Positions 51,340-60,612 of a stretch of DNA of 64,000 nucleotides are shown here, in pieces (the stretch's first letter is position 1; each line of letters begins with the position of its first letter). A program made the translations under genes and the position numbers. The DNA comes from Prolixibacteraceae bacterium (GTDB lineage: Bacteria > Bacteroidota > Bacteroidia > Bacteroidales > Prolixibacteraceae): NCBI GenBank assembly GCA_028683385.1, contig JAQUIJ010000008.1, forward strand, positions 124,001-188,000, read 5' to 3'. The notes beneath the pieces were generated by a model, which had not been told where the DNA came from, ran no database searches, and saw only the letters and a program-made list of their open reading frames with translations.

Positions 51340-51350
51340 GTTGTTTGTTT

Positions 51351-52082
51351 TTAAAAAGTTATTTGAGCCAAATAATCGTAATGCTGACCTTTAAATACTT
51401 TTTTCAGTTTCAATTGATTTTTTTCAATCGCATTTTCCAGATTGTTCAAGTCGGCATATAACCACGAAAAGGATTGACTTACCCAGTTTTTATATTCCGT
51501 TTGAAAGGTCAGTTCTCCATAGTATTTGCTGGCTGAAATATCAATCAGGGCCGAACCATCTTCCTCTTCAAACAAATAAATGAGATCTGATGAGTCTATT
51601 AAGATTTGACCACCTGGATTCAGTAACGTTTTCAGATGATGCAACAACACTTCCAGTCCGCTCAAACTTCCGGCTATTCCGGTGCCGTTCATGAGCAGCA
51701 ATATGGTATCAAAAGTTTGACCGTTGAATTTAAAAATATCTTGCTGAACAGCTTTTTCGATGTTGCGGTCTTTTAAAACTTCGCAGCAAAGCGCCGAAGT
51801 TTCGAGAGCTGTAACTTCAAACCCTTTTTTCTGCAGGTAAACTGAATGTGCCCCGGCACAGGCTCCAACATCAAGAATAGTTCCGGAGCAAAGGCTCATG
51901 GCTTTTTTCTCTAGTAACGGCATCTGTTTGTACGTCCTGAATAAGTAAGAAGTATCGATGGTGTCGTCATCAAAATCGTCGGAATGAACAATGATGGGCT
52001 GATTGATGGAATGATAATGAAAGTCGTGGACAGCTCTTCCAATGGGGTCATCAAAATGTGGGCTCATACTTTCGTTTTCCAT
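51351..52082 (-). CDS. Class I SAM-dependent methyltransferase
   Basis: A 243-residue soluble enzyme with the Rossmann-like SAM motif ILDVGACAGAHSVYLQKKG (residues about 70-88), acidic motif II ALETSALCCEVL, and FDTILLLMNGTGIAGSL as the strand-4 active-site loop. Substrate unknown. Second gene of the nagB operon, 11 bases before DUF4954. The in-frame Met at residue 6 (MSPHF) is an alternative start. Confidence 0.82.
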   Translation of the reverse strand: MENESMSPHFDDPIGRAVHDFHYHSINQPIIVHSDDFDDDTIDTSYLFRTYKQMPLLEKKAMSLCSGTILDVGACAGAHSVYLQKKGFEVTALETSALCCEVLKDRNIEKAVQQDIFKFNGQTFDTILLLMNGTGIAGSLSGLEVLLHHLKTLLNPGGQILIDSSDLIYLFEEEDGSALIDISASKYYGELTFQTEYKNWVSQSFSWLYADLNNLENAIEKNQLKLKKVFKGQHYDYLAQITF

Positions 52083-52085
52083 GAA

Positions 52086-52358
52086 TTAAACTTCGGCTAA
52101 TTTTCGCTCAAATTTAAAACATGTTTTTTGTTTTAGAGAGTAAATGTAGAATCCTTCTGCCGATCCTTCGCCAATTACTACAATTTTTGAATCTGGCATG
52201 TTCTTGGAAAAATCGACAATTTCGTCCAGATTCAGGTTGTTCTTTTGAATCCATTTTGAGGTTGAAAAATCTCCAAGGCGCCATCTGCTGCCATTTGTCT
52301 CAGCTTCTTCAAAAAACTTTAGAGCTGTTTCGAAATCAATTGCAATAAAATGAGACAT
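52086..52358 (-). CDS. Hypothetical small protein
   Basis: A 90-residue soluble protein (MSHFIAIDFETALKFFEEAE at the start, a central SKIVVIGEGSAEGFYIYSL strand pair). No family recognised. It heads the nagB operon, with a three-base gap to the methyltransferase. ATG 52358 is preferred to the upstream ATG at 52397 since the remaining 13 residues look unstructured. Confidence 0.6.
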   Translation of the reverse strand: MSHFIAIDFETALKFFEEAETNGSRWRLGDFSTSKWIQKNNLNLDEIVDFSKNMPDSKIVVIGEGSAEGFYIYSLKQKTCFKFERKLAEV

Positions 52359-52468
52359 GTTCGATGTGTATGATTGAGCTAATTTAAGGCAAAGCAAGGT
52401 GAAAAAAAAACATTATCAAAGAAATCATGACCACAATGCCCTAGGTTTAATATTTTATTAGTGCAACA

Positions 52469-52498
52469 AAAAAGCCGGTTAATAATTTAACCGGCTTT
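52469..52498 (-). terminator. Rho-independent terminator of the FadL-like gene
   Basis: A perfect 12-bp stem (aaagccggttaa / ttaaccggcttt) with a four-base loop, followed on the minus strand by TTTTTT. It lies 18 bases beyond the stop of the gene at 52516. Confidence 0.9.
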
Positions 52499-52515
52499 GC
52501 TTTAATATGTTTCAA

Positions 52516-54006
52516 TTAGAATTTATATCCAAGAGTAAAAATGATATTGTCTTGTGTTGTTGAGTATTTGGCCATTTCAGGCGAACCTGGGTAAAGTTTT
52601 AAGTTTTCGTCATTCAGAATGTGTTTAATTGTAGCATCAAAGAATACGTTACCCTGTCTGAATCCAAAACCTCCTGCAACAGTTGAATAAGAAGTATTAC
52701 TATTCAAATTTGTTGTATTCAGGTAAGATGTTTTGTACACACTTGGAAAATTTTCGTATCCGGCACGAAGGCTGAAATTCTTGTTTACACGGTATTCACC
52801 GCCAATGTGAAGATTTCCTACTCTTTTATATGCATTTTGAATGGTTTGATTCTGGCTATAAAAGTCGTAACCATCGCTCCCGTTTTTAATTTTGACAGTT
52901 GAGTAGTCAACGATCTCATAATCAACACTGATTAATCCTGATTTTCCAATGACATAAGCTCCACTTAAAATGGCTTTCATTGGAGTTTCAATTTCGTAAT
53001 CGTAAACACCAGCTTTATCCGGAGAAACAGGATTTCCGTTGTCGTAAGTTGATGTCGACATACTGCTATCATACTCATCGTTGAACTTGTAGAAAGTTGG
53101 AGTATGGAAAGCCAAACCTAATCTCAGGTTTTCAGTTGGTTTGTAGATTGCTCCAATTTTCAAATTGAACCCACTGCCTGTTGTTTTTAAATAGGTATTG
53201 AAGTTTAAATCATTAAAATAATCAATGTTATTTTTAGCATCCCATTCATATAGGTTTGCATTTTCTTTGAAATAAACATCGTGAATTCCGACTGTTCCAC
53301 CAAGGTAGAATTTGTGATTGAAGTTAGCGCCAAATGAAATCAAATACTCGTTGATGTAACCTCTCCGGTCGGTTGATTTCCGCTGAGATTGCCCATATCC
53401 GGCATCTTTAACGTCGTTAAAATATTCTTTGGCATTATCATCATGGTTAATGAGATAAGTGTCCCAGGCCAGTTTTTCATAGTAAGGATCCAGGGTAGCA
53501 TCCTCGTTTCCGTATATATTGTCGTAATTTGCATTCATATTATCTGAAAAATAACTCAGAATTGAATTGTTCGAATTTGCACCTTCAGCAAGAGAATTCA
53601 TTGAGAAACTTCCCAACTTGTTAAATCCCAAACCAAAACTAAAGCTCACCAAACCTGATTCGCTATTCGATCCGGTAGGAATTGTGGTTACATAGCCAAG
53701 ATTATCGATTCCAACATTGTATTTTGAATCAGTGGATGTACTTCCCAGGTAAGTTCCGTCAACACTGATTTTCCCAAAAGATGGAGTGAATGTAAATTCT
53801 CCTGTACGGTAAACTGCAACACCTGCCGGATTGATACTCAAGGAAGTGAAATCGCCGCCCAATGCGCCAAAGGCATTTCCCATGGCTGATGAACGGGCTG
53901 TGCCACTAATTTTGTAGTTTGAATATCTTAAAGCATCTTGCAAATCCTGCGCGAAAGCACTGAATGTAATCAGCAGGATACTAAGGGTATATACTAATTT
54001 TTTCAT
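52516..54006 (-). CDS. FadL/OmpP1-family outer-membrane transport protein
   Basis: A 496-residue outer-membrane protein with signal peptide (ITFSAFAQ). The start of the mature chain LRYSNYKISGTARSSAMGNAFGALGGDFTSLSINPAG matches the hatch-domain start of FadL/TodX proteins (SAMGGAFTALADD...NPAG). The C-terminus ends NIIFTLGYKF, with a terminal aromatic as usual for barrels. It imports hydrophobic compounds in known families; the ligand here is unknown. ATG 54006 is chosen as signal-peptide start; the frame is open to 54057. Confidence 0.85.
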   Translation of the reverse strand: MKKLVYTLSILLITFSAFAQDLQDALRYSNYKISGTARSSAMGNAFGALGGDFTSLSINPAGVAVYRTGEFTFTPSFGKISVDGTYLGSTSTDSKYNVGIDNLGYVTTIPTGSNSESGLVSFSFGLGFNKLGSFSMNSLAEGANSNNSILSYFSDNMNANYDNIYGNEDATLDPYYEKLAWDTYLINHDDNAKEYFNDVKDAGYGQSQRKSTDRRGYINEYLISFGANFNHKFYLGGTVGIHDVYFKENANLYEWDAKNNIDYFNDLNFNTYLKTTGSGFNLKIGAIYKPTENLRLGLAFHTPTFYKFNDEYDSSMSTSTYDNGNPVSPDKAGVYDYEIETPMKAILSGAYVIGKSGLISVDYEIVDYSTVKIKNGSDGYDFYSQNQTIQNAYKRVGNLHIGGEYRVNKNFSLRAGYENFPSVYKTSYLNTTNLNSNTSYSTVAGGFGFRQGNVFFDATIKHILNDENLKLYPGSPEMAKYSTTQDNIIFTLGYKF

Positions 54007-54059
54007 GTTTTCTGTATTAATTGTTTGTTTGAAGTCAGATTTCATTTTTGTGTTCAATA

Positions 54060-55529
54060 TTATCTTCTATGGCCAGAACCACCGCCACCACCTGAGCTAC
54101 TGCCACTTGAGCTGCCACCTGATGAGCCGCCGCTTGAACTGCTTCCCCCACTGTACGAAGAACCTGAAGAACTTCTTGCCGGAGCGCTATAGGTTGACCC
54201 TGAGTTGCCCGAAGACCTGTTGTAGCTTGAAGAACTTCTGGTTCCGGTAGAACTAGAACCTGTAGAATAAGATGAACTTGAACGATAAGTCTGTCTCATA
54301 CTTGAAGAACTTCTAGGCTGAGTATAGCTCTGATTTTGACTGCTTGAGTTTGCACTTCTTAAAGCTGGCTGATTATAAGCACCTGCAGTACGAGGACGTG
54401 TATAGTTGTTGCTATTGTAATTCGATTGATTGACAATTCTTGGTTTGTTGTAGCTCGGTGTATAATTCTGGCTCTGTCTAACCACTCTTCCCTGGTCATA
54501 GGTTCTTCCGGTAGTAGATGGTTCGTACGACCTTCTTGCACTTCCTGAAGCCACATTTTGTTGTGTCTGAGAATTAACTTGTCTTCCTGTATTTGATCTG
54601 CGGTCGTTTACAATCGTTGCGCTCTTTGTATCCTGATTATCGCCGGTCGTATTAATTGAACGAGTCCTTGAATGACTGTCGTCGATTGTGCTGTTTGAAT
54701 TTGCTCTTCCGGTATTTACAGATGACCTCTCTCCGTTTGCTGATTTGGTATAACCATTACTGGTATTTGGGAGGTTCATGTCGGTTGATCTTCTTCTTGC
54801 AACCTGATGAGTGTTGTAGAAACCACCACCGCCATAGTAGCCACCATAATATCCATCGTAATAGCCGTTATAGTATCCACCATAACCACCGTAACCCCAA
54901 TATCCGCCAAGTCCAAATGAGAAAGGAGAATAATAACGAGCAGGATATTGGTATGGGTATCCAAAGCCTCCATACCATCCATTATATCCTAAGCCATATC
55001 CCATTCCGTAATATCCTGAATACCATGGTGAGTAATAACCACTATACATCCAATCATCGTAGAAAAAAGGATTGTAATAGTAGGGATTGTGAAACCTTGC
55101 TATACGATACGAAAAATCAAGATCGTTGTCGTTTTCGTCGTAATAGTTATTTATCACATATTTAACATCGTCGTCGTTGTAGTAGGCCGTTGTATCAGAT
55201 CCAACCAGTTCCTGATTGTCCATGTTGTAACTCTGACTATCCGGATTGCTGTTGTTGTCAGGCTGATAAATGTAATTGTTCACAGAAGATGTACCATCAA
55301 CATTACGATCCATCTGACTAAGAACAATTTTTTTGTCTCTGGTATCATTATTGCTAATCCTAGCTGATTTTTCTCTCGCCGGAGCTTCATTCTCAACAAC
55401 AGCTACTGGTGGAACATCTGCGGGAGAGAAATAAATGTCATCATCATACGCTTTAGTCATATATGTCCCCGTAGTACATGCGCTGACTAAAATTGCTAGA
55501 ATTGAGATGACGGTAAGTTTGGTTTTCAT
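54060..55529 (-). CDS. Low-complexity Tyr/Asn/Ser/Gly-rich lipoprotein
   Basis: A 489-residue protein with a lipoprotein signal (ILVSACTTGTY, Cys near residue 17). After an acidic N-terminal stretch comes a Tyr/Gly-rich segment (MGYGLGYNGWYGGFGYPY, GGYGGYYNGYYDGYYGGYYG), then a long Asn/Ser/Arg/Thr/Gln segment and a Ser/Gly tail ending GGGGSGHRR. The composition is prion-like and fits surface adhesion or matrix binding; no enzyme fold is visible. The start at 55529 has an unusually strong AAAGGAGGG site (55536-55544), so high translation is expected. Several long shadow frames on both strands are due to the biased codons. Confidence 0.75.
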   Translation of the reverse strand: MKTKLTVISILAILVSACTTGTYMTKAYDDDIYFSPADVPPVAVVENEAPAREKSARISNNDTRDKKIVLSQMDRNVDGTSSVNNYIYQPDNNSNPDSQSYNMDNQELVGSDTTAYYNDDDVKYVINNYYDENDNDLDFSYRIARFHNPYYYNPFFYDDWMYSGYYSPWYSGYYGMGYGLGYNGWYGGFGYPYQYPARYYSPFSFGLGGYWGYGGYGGYYNGYYDGYYGGYYGGGGFYNTHQVARRRSTDMNLPNTSNGYTKSANGERSSVNTGRANSNSTIDDSHSRTRSINTTGDNQDTKSATIVNDRRSNTGRQVNSQTQQNVASGSARRSYEPSTTGRTYDQGRVVRQSQNYTPSYNKPRIVNQSNYNSNNYTRPRTAGAYNQPALRSANSSSQNQSYTQPRSSSSMRQTYRSSSSYSTGSSSTGTRSSSSYNRSSGNSGSTYSAPARSSSGSSYSGGSSSSGGSSGGSSSGSSSGGGGGSGHRR

Positions 55530-55535
55530 AGTACA

Positions 55536-55544
55536 CCCTCCTTT
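55536..55544 (-). promoter_or_regulatory. Consensus Shine-Dalgarno AAAGGAGGG of the low-complexity lipoprotein gene
   Basis: On the minus strand the site lies about seven bases before ATG 55529 and decides the start against the upstream in-frame extension to 55664. Most other genes here lack a strong Shine-Dalgarno. Confidence 0.75.
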
Positions 55545-55624
55545 ATAATGAATGATAATTTTACTTTCTTTGTAGGCATTAAAACTAATACGAAAAACGC
55601 AAATACCATACCAAAAGTTTAAAA

Positions 55625-57100
55625 ATGGCAAAAGAATTGACTTCACGCAGCGAAAATTATTCACAGTGGTATAACGATCTGGTAGTCAAGGCAGATCTCG
55701 CTGATAATTCTGCGGTTCGAGGATGTATGGTGATCAAACCATACGGATATGCAATCTGGGAGAAGATGCAGGCACAGCTTGACAAGATGTTTAAAGAGAC
55801 CGGACACGTAAATGCTTACTTCCCGTTATTTATTCCGAAATCCTTTTTTAGTAAAGAAGCCAGCCACGTGGAAGGCTTTGCTAAGGAGTGTGCAGTGGTT
55901 ACGCATTACCGTTTAATGAACGATCCAAACGGTAAAGGCATCATTGTTGATCCGGATGCTAAATTGGAAGAAGAACTGATTGTACGACCAACTTCTGAAA
56001 CCATTATTTGGAGTACCTATAAAACGTGGATTCAATCTTACCGTGATTTACCTATTTTGGTTAACCAGTGGGCGAATGTGGTACGATGGGAAATGCGTAC
56101 CCGTTTATTTTTACGTACTGCTGAGTTTTTATGGCAGGAAGGGCACACAGCACATGCTACCAGTCAGGAAGCAATGGAAGAAGCAGAACGAATGGTAAAT
56201 GTGTATGCCACTTTTGTTGAAGAATTTATGGCTTTGCCTGTAATTAAGGGATCTAAATCGGCCAACGAACGTTTCGCCGGAGCGCTCGAAACTTACACCA
56301 TCGAAGCTTTGATGCAGGATGGAAAAGCTTTGCAGTCGGGAACTTCACATTTTCTTGGTCAGAACTTCGCCAAGGCATTTGATGTTCGATTTACCAATAA
56401 AGAAGGTAAAGAAGATTTTGTTTGGGCAACGTCATGGGGTGTTTCAACCCGATTGATGGGTGCTTTAATTATGGCTCATTCCGACGATAACGGATTGGTA
56501 CTTCCTCCTAAACTGGCACCTTTTCAGGTGGTTATTGTTCCAATCTATAAACAGGACGAACAATTGGCCGCAATTTCAGAAAAGGTTGACAGTATCGTTG
56601 CCAAATTGAAAGCGCTTGGAATTTCGGTTAAATACGATAACAACGACACGAAAAAGCCAGGCTGGAAATTTGCCGAGTATGAGTTGAAAGGTGTTCCGGT
56701 TCGCATTGCTATTGGTCCCCGGGATCTGGAAAATGGAACTGTAGAAGTTGCGCGACGCGATACGCTTGAGAAACAAGTTGTTTCGATGGACGGAATTGAA
56801 TTGTATATTCAACAATTATTGGATGCCATTCAGGAAAATATTTATAAGAAGGCATTTGATTATCGCACAGGAATGACAACTCCGGTTGAAACCTATGAAG
56901 AATTTAAAGAGGTTCTTCAAAATAAAGGCGGGTTCATTTCGGCACACTGGGATGGTACTCCCGAGACCGAACAAGCTATTAAAGACGAAACGAAAGCAAC
57001 AATCCGCTGCATCCCGTTTGATCAGGTTCCTGAAGAAGGCAAATGTATTTACTCAGGGAAGCCATCAAAAGGTCGTGTTTTATTTGCACTGGCATACTAA
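55625..57100 (+). CDS. proS: Prolyl-tRNA synthetase, archaeal/eukaryote-like type
   Basis: Charges tRNA-Pro with proline. The 491-residue protein has class II motifs: [17 protein letters not shown] and [23 protein letters not shown] (motif 2), [16 protein letters not shown], and a C-terminal anticodon-binding domain ([12 protein letters not shown]). It lacks the about 180-residue INS editing domain of bacterial ProS and ends in Y, like the archaeal/eukaryotic type common in Bacteroidota. It is divergent from the low-complexity lipoprotein, 95 bases apart. Confidence 0.95.
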   Translation: MAKELTSRSENYSQWYNDLVVKADLADNSAVRGCMVIKPYGYAIWEKMQAQLDKMFKETGHVNAYFPLFIPKSFFSKEASHVEGFAKECAVVTHYRLMNDPNGKGIIVDPDAKLEEELIVRPTSETIIWSTYKTWIQSYRDLPILVNQWANVVRWEMRTRLFLRTAEFLWQEGHTAHATSQEAMEEAERMVNVYATFVEEFMALPVIKGSKSANERFAGALETYTIEALMQDGKALQSGTSHFLGQNFAKAFDVRFTNKEGKEDFVWATSWGVSTRLMGALIMAHSDDNGLVLPPKLAPFQVVIVPIYKQDEQLAAISEKVDSIVAKLKALGISVKYDNNDTKKPGWKFAEYELKGVPVRIAIGPRDLENGTVEVARRDTLEKQVVSMDGIELYIQQLLDAIQENIYKKAFDYRTGMTTPVETYEEFKEVLQNKGGFISAHWDGTPETEQAIKDETKATIRCIPFDQVPEEGKCIYSGKPSKGRVLFALAY

Positions 57101-57119
57101 AAGATTAAAATCAGATACA

Positions 57120-57155
57120 GGAAAAGCAGTCAAAGTTGGCTGCTTTTCTTATTTT
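57120..57155 (+). terminator. Rho-independent terminator after proS
   Basis: gaaaagcag pairs perfectly with ctgcttttc over a ten-base loop, followed by ttattttta. It lies 20 bases past the proS stop. Confidence 0.8.
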
Positions 57156-57178
57156 TATGGGATTATTAATCAAGATTT

Positions 57179-57865
57179 ATGAACGCAAAGAAAAAAACTG
57201 TTAATCAGTTAGATGGAATGATCCTTAAAACCAACCTGAAACAGGAAGTTTACCGGAAAGCGGTTAGTTCGTTTGCCTTGTTGAAGGAAGTTTTGAAAGA
57301 ATTAGCGGATGATTATCGGGTAAAGCTAAAAGATAAGGTTGACGACAGTGTCTTACCTGTTTATCAGGAAAAGGGGCCTTTTGAAGCCGAATTCAGGTTG
57401 GGAGGAGATATGCTTATTTTCAGCATGCATTCCAACGTGTTTGTTTTCAATCGTGAGCATCCAATCTGGAAATTAGATTACATCAAAGCGAATCCATTGA
57501 ACTCGTATTGTGGGGTGTTTAATATTTACAATTTTCTGGCCGATAGTTTTAAATACAATCGATCGGAGGATTTGGGCTACCTTATTGCACGGATTTTTGT
57601 GAACCGCGAAAACCATTTCTTTGTTGAAGGCAAGAGACAGTCGGGCGAGTTGGTTAAAGATTTTGGCAGCGACGAAATGACCAAGGAATACATGAAAGAG
57701 ATCATTGAGACAGCGGTTCAGTATGCCATCGACTTCGATTTGCTGGTTCCGCCTTACGATCAGGTTAAAATTGTTACTGTTGACCAGATGAATGCAGAGA
57801 TTAATCATTCCAAAATTCAGACGGGCAAGCGATTAGGGTTTAAATTTAATTCAGACGACATTTAG
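57179..57865 (+). CDS. Conserved hypothetical soluble protein
   Basis: A 228-residue protein with a mixed alpha/beta pattern and no signal peptide. Notable stretches are FEAEFRLGGDMLIFSMHSNVFVFNREHPIWK and YCGVFNIYNFLADSFKYNR. I recall similar proteins in Bacteroidota genomes without a known function, but no domain name can be given. It follows the proS terminator and ends three bases before a GTTATAA repeat array. Confidence 0.65.
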   Translation: MNAKKKTVNQLDGMILKTNLKQEVYRKAVSSFALLKEVLKELADDYRVKLKDKVDDSVLPVYQEKGPFEAEFRLGGDMLIFSMHSNVFVFNREHPIWKLDYIKANPLNSYCGVFNIYNFLADSFKYNRSEDLGYLIARIFVNRENHFFVEGKRQSGELVKDFGSDEMTKEYMKEIIETAVQYAIDFDLLVPPYDQVKIVTVDQMNAEINHSKIQTGKRLGFKFNSDDI

Positions 57866-57868
57866 AAA

Positions 57869-57889
57869 GTTATAAGTTATAAATTGTGA
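57869..57889. repeat. Short heptad array (GTTATAA units)
   Basis: GTTATAA twice, then ATTGTGA, starting three bases after a stop codon. Too short to be certain on its own; listed because period and position match the other arrays. Confidence 0.5.
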
Positions 57890-57944
57890 ATGATCATTGT
57901 GGGCTATGTTGGTGCAGAGAATCATTCAGTTCAATCATTAAAAA

Positions 57945-59171
57945 ATGGAGCAAGTTTTAGATCGATTTTTAAGATATACCAAGGTTTTTACCACTTCAGA
58001 TCCTGAAAGTGAAACCTTTCCGAGTACCAGTCGCCAATTGATTTTTGCGGATCAATTAGCCAACGAATTGCGCAAAATTGGATTATCCGAGGTCACCCGT
58101 AACGAGTTTGGCTATGTTACAGCCACTTTACCTTCCAATCAGGATAAAGCTGTGCCAGTAATTGGCTTTATTTCTCACATGGATACCAGTCCTGATTATT
58201 CAGGAGAAAATGTGAATCCTCAGATGGTGAAAAATTACCAGGGACAGGAATTGGTGTTGAATGCCGATCTGGATTTGAATTTAAGTCCGGTTGATTTTCC
58301 TGAGTTGCTGAAATATGTTGGTCAGGATTTGATTACTACCGATGGAAAAACGTTGCTTGGAGCTGACGATAAAGCCGGCCTGGCCGAAATTATTTCTGCA
58401 ATGGATTATTTGATTCTTCATCCTGAAGTTAAACACGGTAAAATCAGGATTTGCTTTACGCCCGACGAAGAAGTGGGACGTGGAGCCGATCATTTTGATG
58501 TTGCCAATTTTGGGGCTGACTTTGCTTACACGCTTGACGGAGGTGAGATTGGTGAACTTGAATATGAAAATTTTAATGCAGCTGGTGCTAAAATTACAGT
58601 AAAAGGACGCAGCGTTCATCCTGGATCAGCCAAAAATCAAATGGTTAATTCCATTCTGGTAGCTCACCAGATTGTTCAAGCATTGCCTCTAGAACAACGT
58701 CCGGAGCACACCGAAGGATACGAAGGATTTTTTCACCTCACTTCGTTTGAAGGTGATATTTCACTTACAAAAATGGAATATATCATTCGGGATCACGATC
58801 TGGCGAAATTTGAAGCCAAGAAAAAACTGATGAAAGAAATCTGTGGATTGATCAATCTTCGTTACGGACAAGGAACTGTTGCGCTTGAAATGCATGACCA
58901 GTATTACAACATGAAGCTAAAGGTGGAGCCAGTGAAATACATCGTTGATTTAGCAGAACAGGCGATGAAAGATGTTGGTGTTTCTCCAAAAATAAAAGCT
59001 ATCCGCGGTGGAACCGATGGCGCCCGGCTTTCGTGGGACGGTTTGCCTTGTCCCAATATTTTCGCCGGAGGACATAATTTTCATGGTCCGTACGAATTTG
59101 TACCGGTACAATCGATGCAAAAAGCCGTTGAGGTGATTGTGCGGATTGCTGAATTAGTTGCAAAAATGTAA
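57945..59171 (+). CDS. pepT: Peptidase T (tripeptide aminopeptidase)
   Basis: Removes N-terminal residues from tripeptides in the cytoplasm as a zinc M20 metallopeptidase. The 408-residue protein has [14 protein letters not shown] (first zinc His, catalytic Asp), [13 protein letters not shown] (bridging Asp), [16 protein letters not shown] (catalytic Glu), [14 protein letters not shown] and [29 protein letters not shown] (last zinc His), all in the usual order and length. It is followed immediately by an inverted heptad array and then tilS. Confidence 0.95.
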   Translation: MEQVLDRFLRYTKVFTTSDPESETFPSTSRQLIFADQLANELRKIGLSEVTRNEFGYVTATLPSNQDKAVPVIGFISHMDTSPDYSGENVNPQMVKNYQGQELVLNADLDLNLSPVDFPELLKYVGQDLITTDGKTLLGADDKAGLAEIISAMDYLILHPEVKHGKIRICFTPDEEVGRGADHFDVANFGADFAYTLDGGEIGELEYENFNAAGAKITVKGRSVHPGSAKNQMVNSILVAHQIVQALPLEQRPEHTEGYEGFFHLTSFEGDISLTKMEYIIRDHDLAKFEAKKKLMKEICGLINLRYGQGTVALEMHDQYYNMKLKVEPVKYIVDLAEQAMKDVGVSPKIKAIRGGTDGARLSWDGLPCPNIFAGGHNFHGPYEFVPVQSMQKAVEVIVRIAELVAKM

Positions 59172-59244
59172 AAATTGTTGCGAGTTACGAGATACGGGTT
59201 TCGAGTTAAACCCGCAACCCGCAACCCGCAACCCGTAACAAAAA
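59172..59244. repeat. Inverted heptad hairpin array between pepT and tilS
   Basis: Starts on the base after the pepT stop. aaattgttgcgagtta (59172-59187) is the exact reverse complement of the 16-mer at 27151 and 27569. Four GTTRCGR-like units run to 59207, then four CAACCCG-like units run back to 59239. Together they form one long hairpin with no gene inside. Confidence 0.85.
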
Positions 59245-59247
59245 TTT

Positions 59248-60570
59248 ATGGTTGAGCAATTTCTGAAATACATTCACAACGAGAAACTGTTTCATTCGTC
59301 GCAGCGAATTTTGCTGGCGGTGAGTGGCGGAGCCGATTCGATGCTCATGTTGCATTTGTTCGCCAACGCTGGGTTCTCAGTGGCTGTTGCTCATTGTAAT
59401 TTCGGGTTACGTGGTGTCGAATCGGATGGCGATGAACAGTTCGTTGCGGATTATTGTGACAAGCACAATCTGGCTTTTTATGTGAAGCATTTTAATACCC
59501 AGGATTATGCTTTGGAGAAAGGTATTTCGATTGAAATGGCAGCCCGCGACCTTCGCTATGCCTGGTTTGATGGTTTGCTCTCGAAACACAACCTGGATCT
59601 TCTTGCGACTGCGCATCATCAGGACGATGTGATTGAAACATTTCTGATCAACCTTTCCAGGGGCAGTGGAATAAAAGGTTTGAGCGGCATTCAGCCCAAG
59701 TCAGGAAAGATTATTCGCCCGATGCTTTTTACCAACCGGACTGAAATTCTGGATTACTGCCAGCGATTAAAAATTGATTTCCGGACAGATTCCAGTAATG
59801 TCGATACCGTTTACAAACGTAATCTGATTCGTCAGCAGATTTTGCCTTTGCTCGAACGGGTGAACCCTGCTTTCCGGAGAAATGCTTTGAAAACCATAGG
59901 AAACCTTCACGAAACTGGGCTGCTATTTCATCAGCGGATGAGCGAAATAAAATCCTGGGTTTATTCGGAAGATGATCAAGGAGCCATGATTCACATCGAC
60001 AAGTTGCTGACCTTGTATCCAATTCGGACTATTTTGTTTGAATTGATCCGCGAATTTGGGTTTCAGGCAGAACAGGTTGACGATATTATTGATTCGCTGA
60101 CCAAAGAATCGGGACGTAAATTTTTCTCAGGTGAGTACCGTTTGGTGAAAGATCGCGAATATTTGCTTATTTCGCCATTCTTATCGAAACAAGATCAGGT
60201 TTTTTACATCGAAGAGAATTGTCTCAAAATAAACTATCCCATTCATCTTTCGCTTGAAATAATTGATCGGAAATCTGATTTTCGGTTCTCAACGCATCAG
60301 AATATAGCCGATCTGGATCTGGATCAGCTTGTTTTTCCGCTTATTTTACGGCGCTGGCAGGAAGGTGAGTACTTTCAGCCCTTGGGCATGACTGGCATGA
60401 AAAAGCTAAGCGATTTCTTCGTTGATGAGAAATACTCCATTCCGGATAAAGAAAGTGCCTGGATTTTAGCCAGCGGCAATCAACCAATTTGGATCGTTGG
60501 CAAACGCTTGGATGACCGATTCAAGATTACCTCGATAACCAAACGGATTCTGAGAATTACAATGGAATAG
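59248..60570 (+). CDS. tilS: tRNA(Ile)-lysidine synthetase
   Basis: Modifies C34 of tRNA-Ile(CAU) to lysidine, using ATP. The 440-residue protein has the PP-loop LLAVSGGADSMLMLHLF, ATAHHQDDVIETFLINLSRGSGIKGLSG (catalytic), a linker helix domain and the C-terminal TilS domain (RRWQEGEYFQPLGMTGMKKLSDFFVDEK). The gene starts three bases after the heptad hairpin, which may shape its leader. Convergent with the two-component cluster, 42 bases apart. Confidence 0.94.
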   Translation: MVEQFLKYIHNEKLFHSSQRILLAVSGGADSMLMLHLFANAGFSVAVAHCNFGLRGVESDGDEQFVADYCDKHNLAFYVKHFNTQDYALEKGISIEMAARDLRYAWFDGLLSKHNLDLLATAHHQDDVIETFLINLSRGSGIKGLSGIQPKSGKIIRPMLFTNRTEILDYCQRLKIDFRTDSSNVDTVYKRNLIRQQILPLLERVNPAFRRNALKTIGNLHETGLLFHQRMSEIKSWVYSEDDQGAMIHIDKLLTLYPIRTILFELIREFGFQAEQVDDIIDSLTKESGRKFFSGEYRLVKDREYLLISPFLSKQDQVFYIEENCLKINYPIHLSLEIIDRKSDFRFSTHQNIADLDLDQLVFPLILRRWQEGEYFQPLGMTGMKKLSDFFVDEKYSIPDKESAWILASGNQPIWIVGKRLDDRFKITSITKRILRITME

Positions 60571-60612
60571 TCCGATCAAAAGTGTAATCTGATTGTACAA
60601 AGAGGTATATTT

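Noticed and set aside
54060-55400. Long antisense and shifted frames across the low-complexity lipoprotein
   Set aside because: They arise from biased Tyr/Asn/Ser/Gly codons; only the frame with lipobox and strong Shine-Dalgarno makes a sensible protein.
59172-59244. CRISPR array
   Set aside because: The repeats are 7 bases long, contiguous and inverted, without spacers of regular length, and no cas gene is present.
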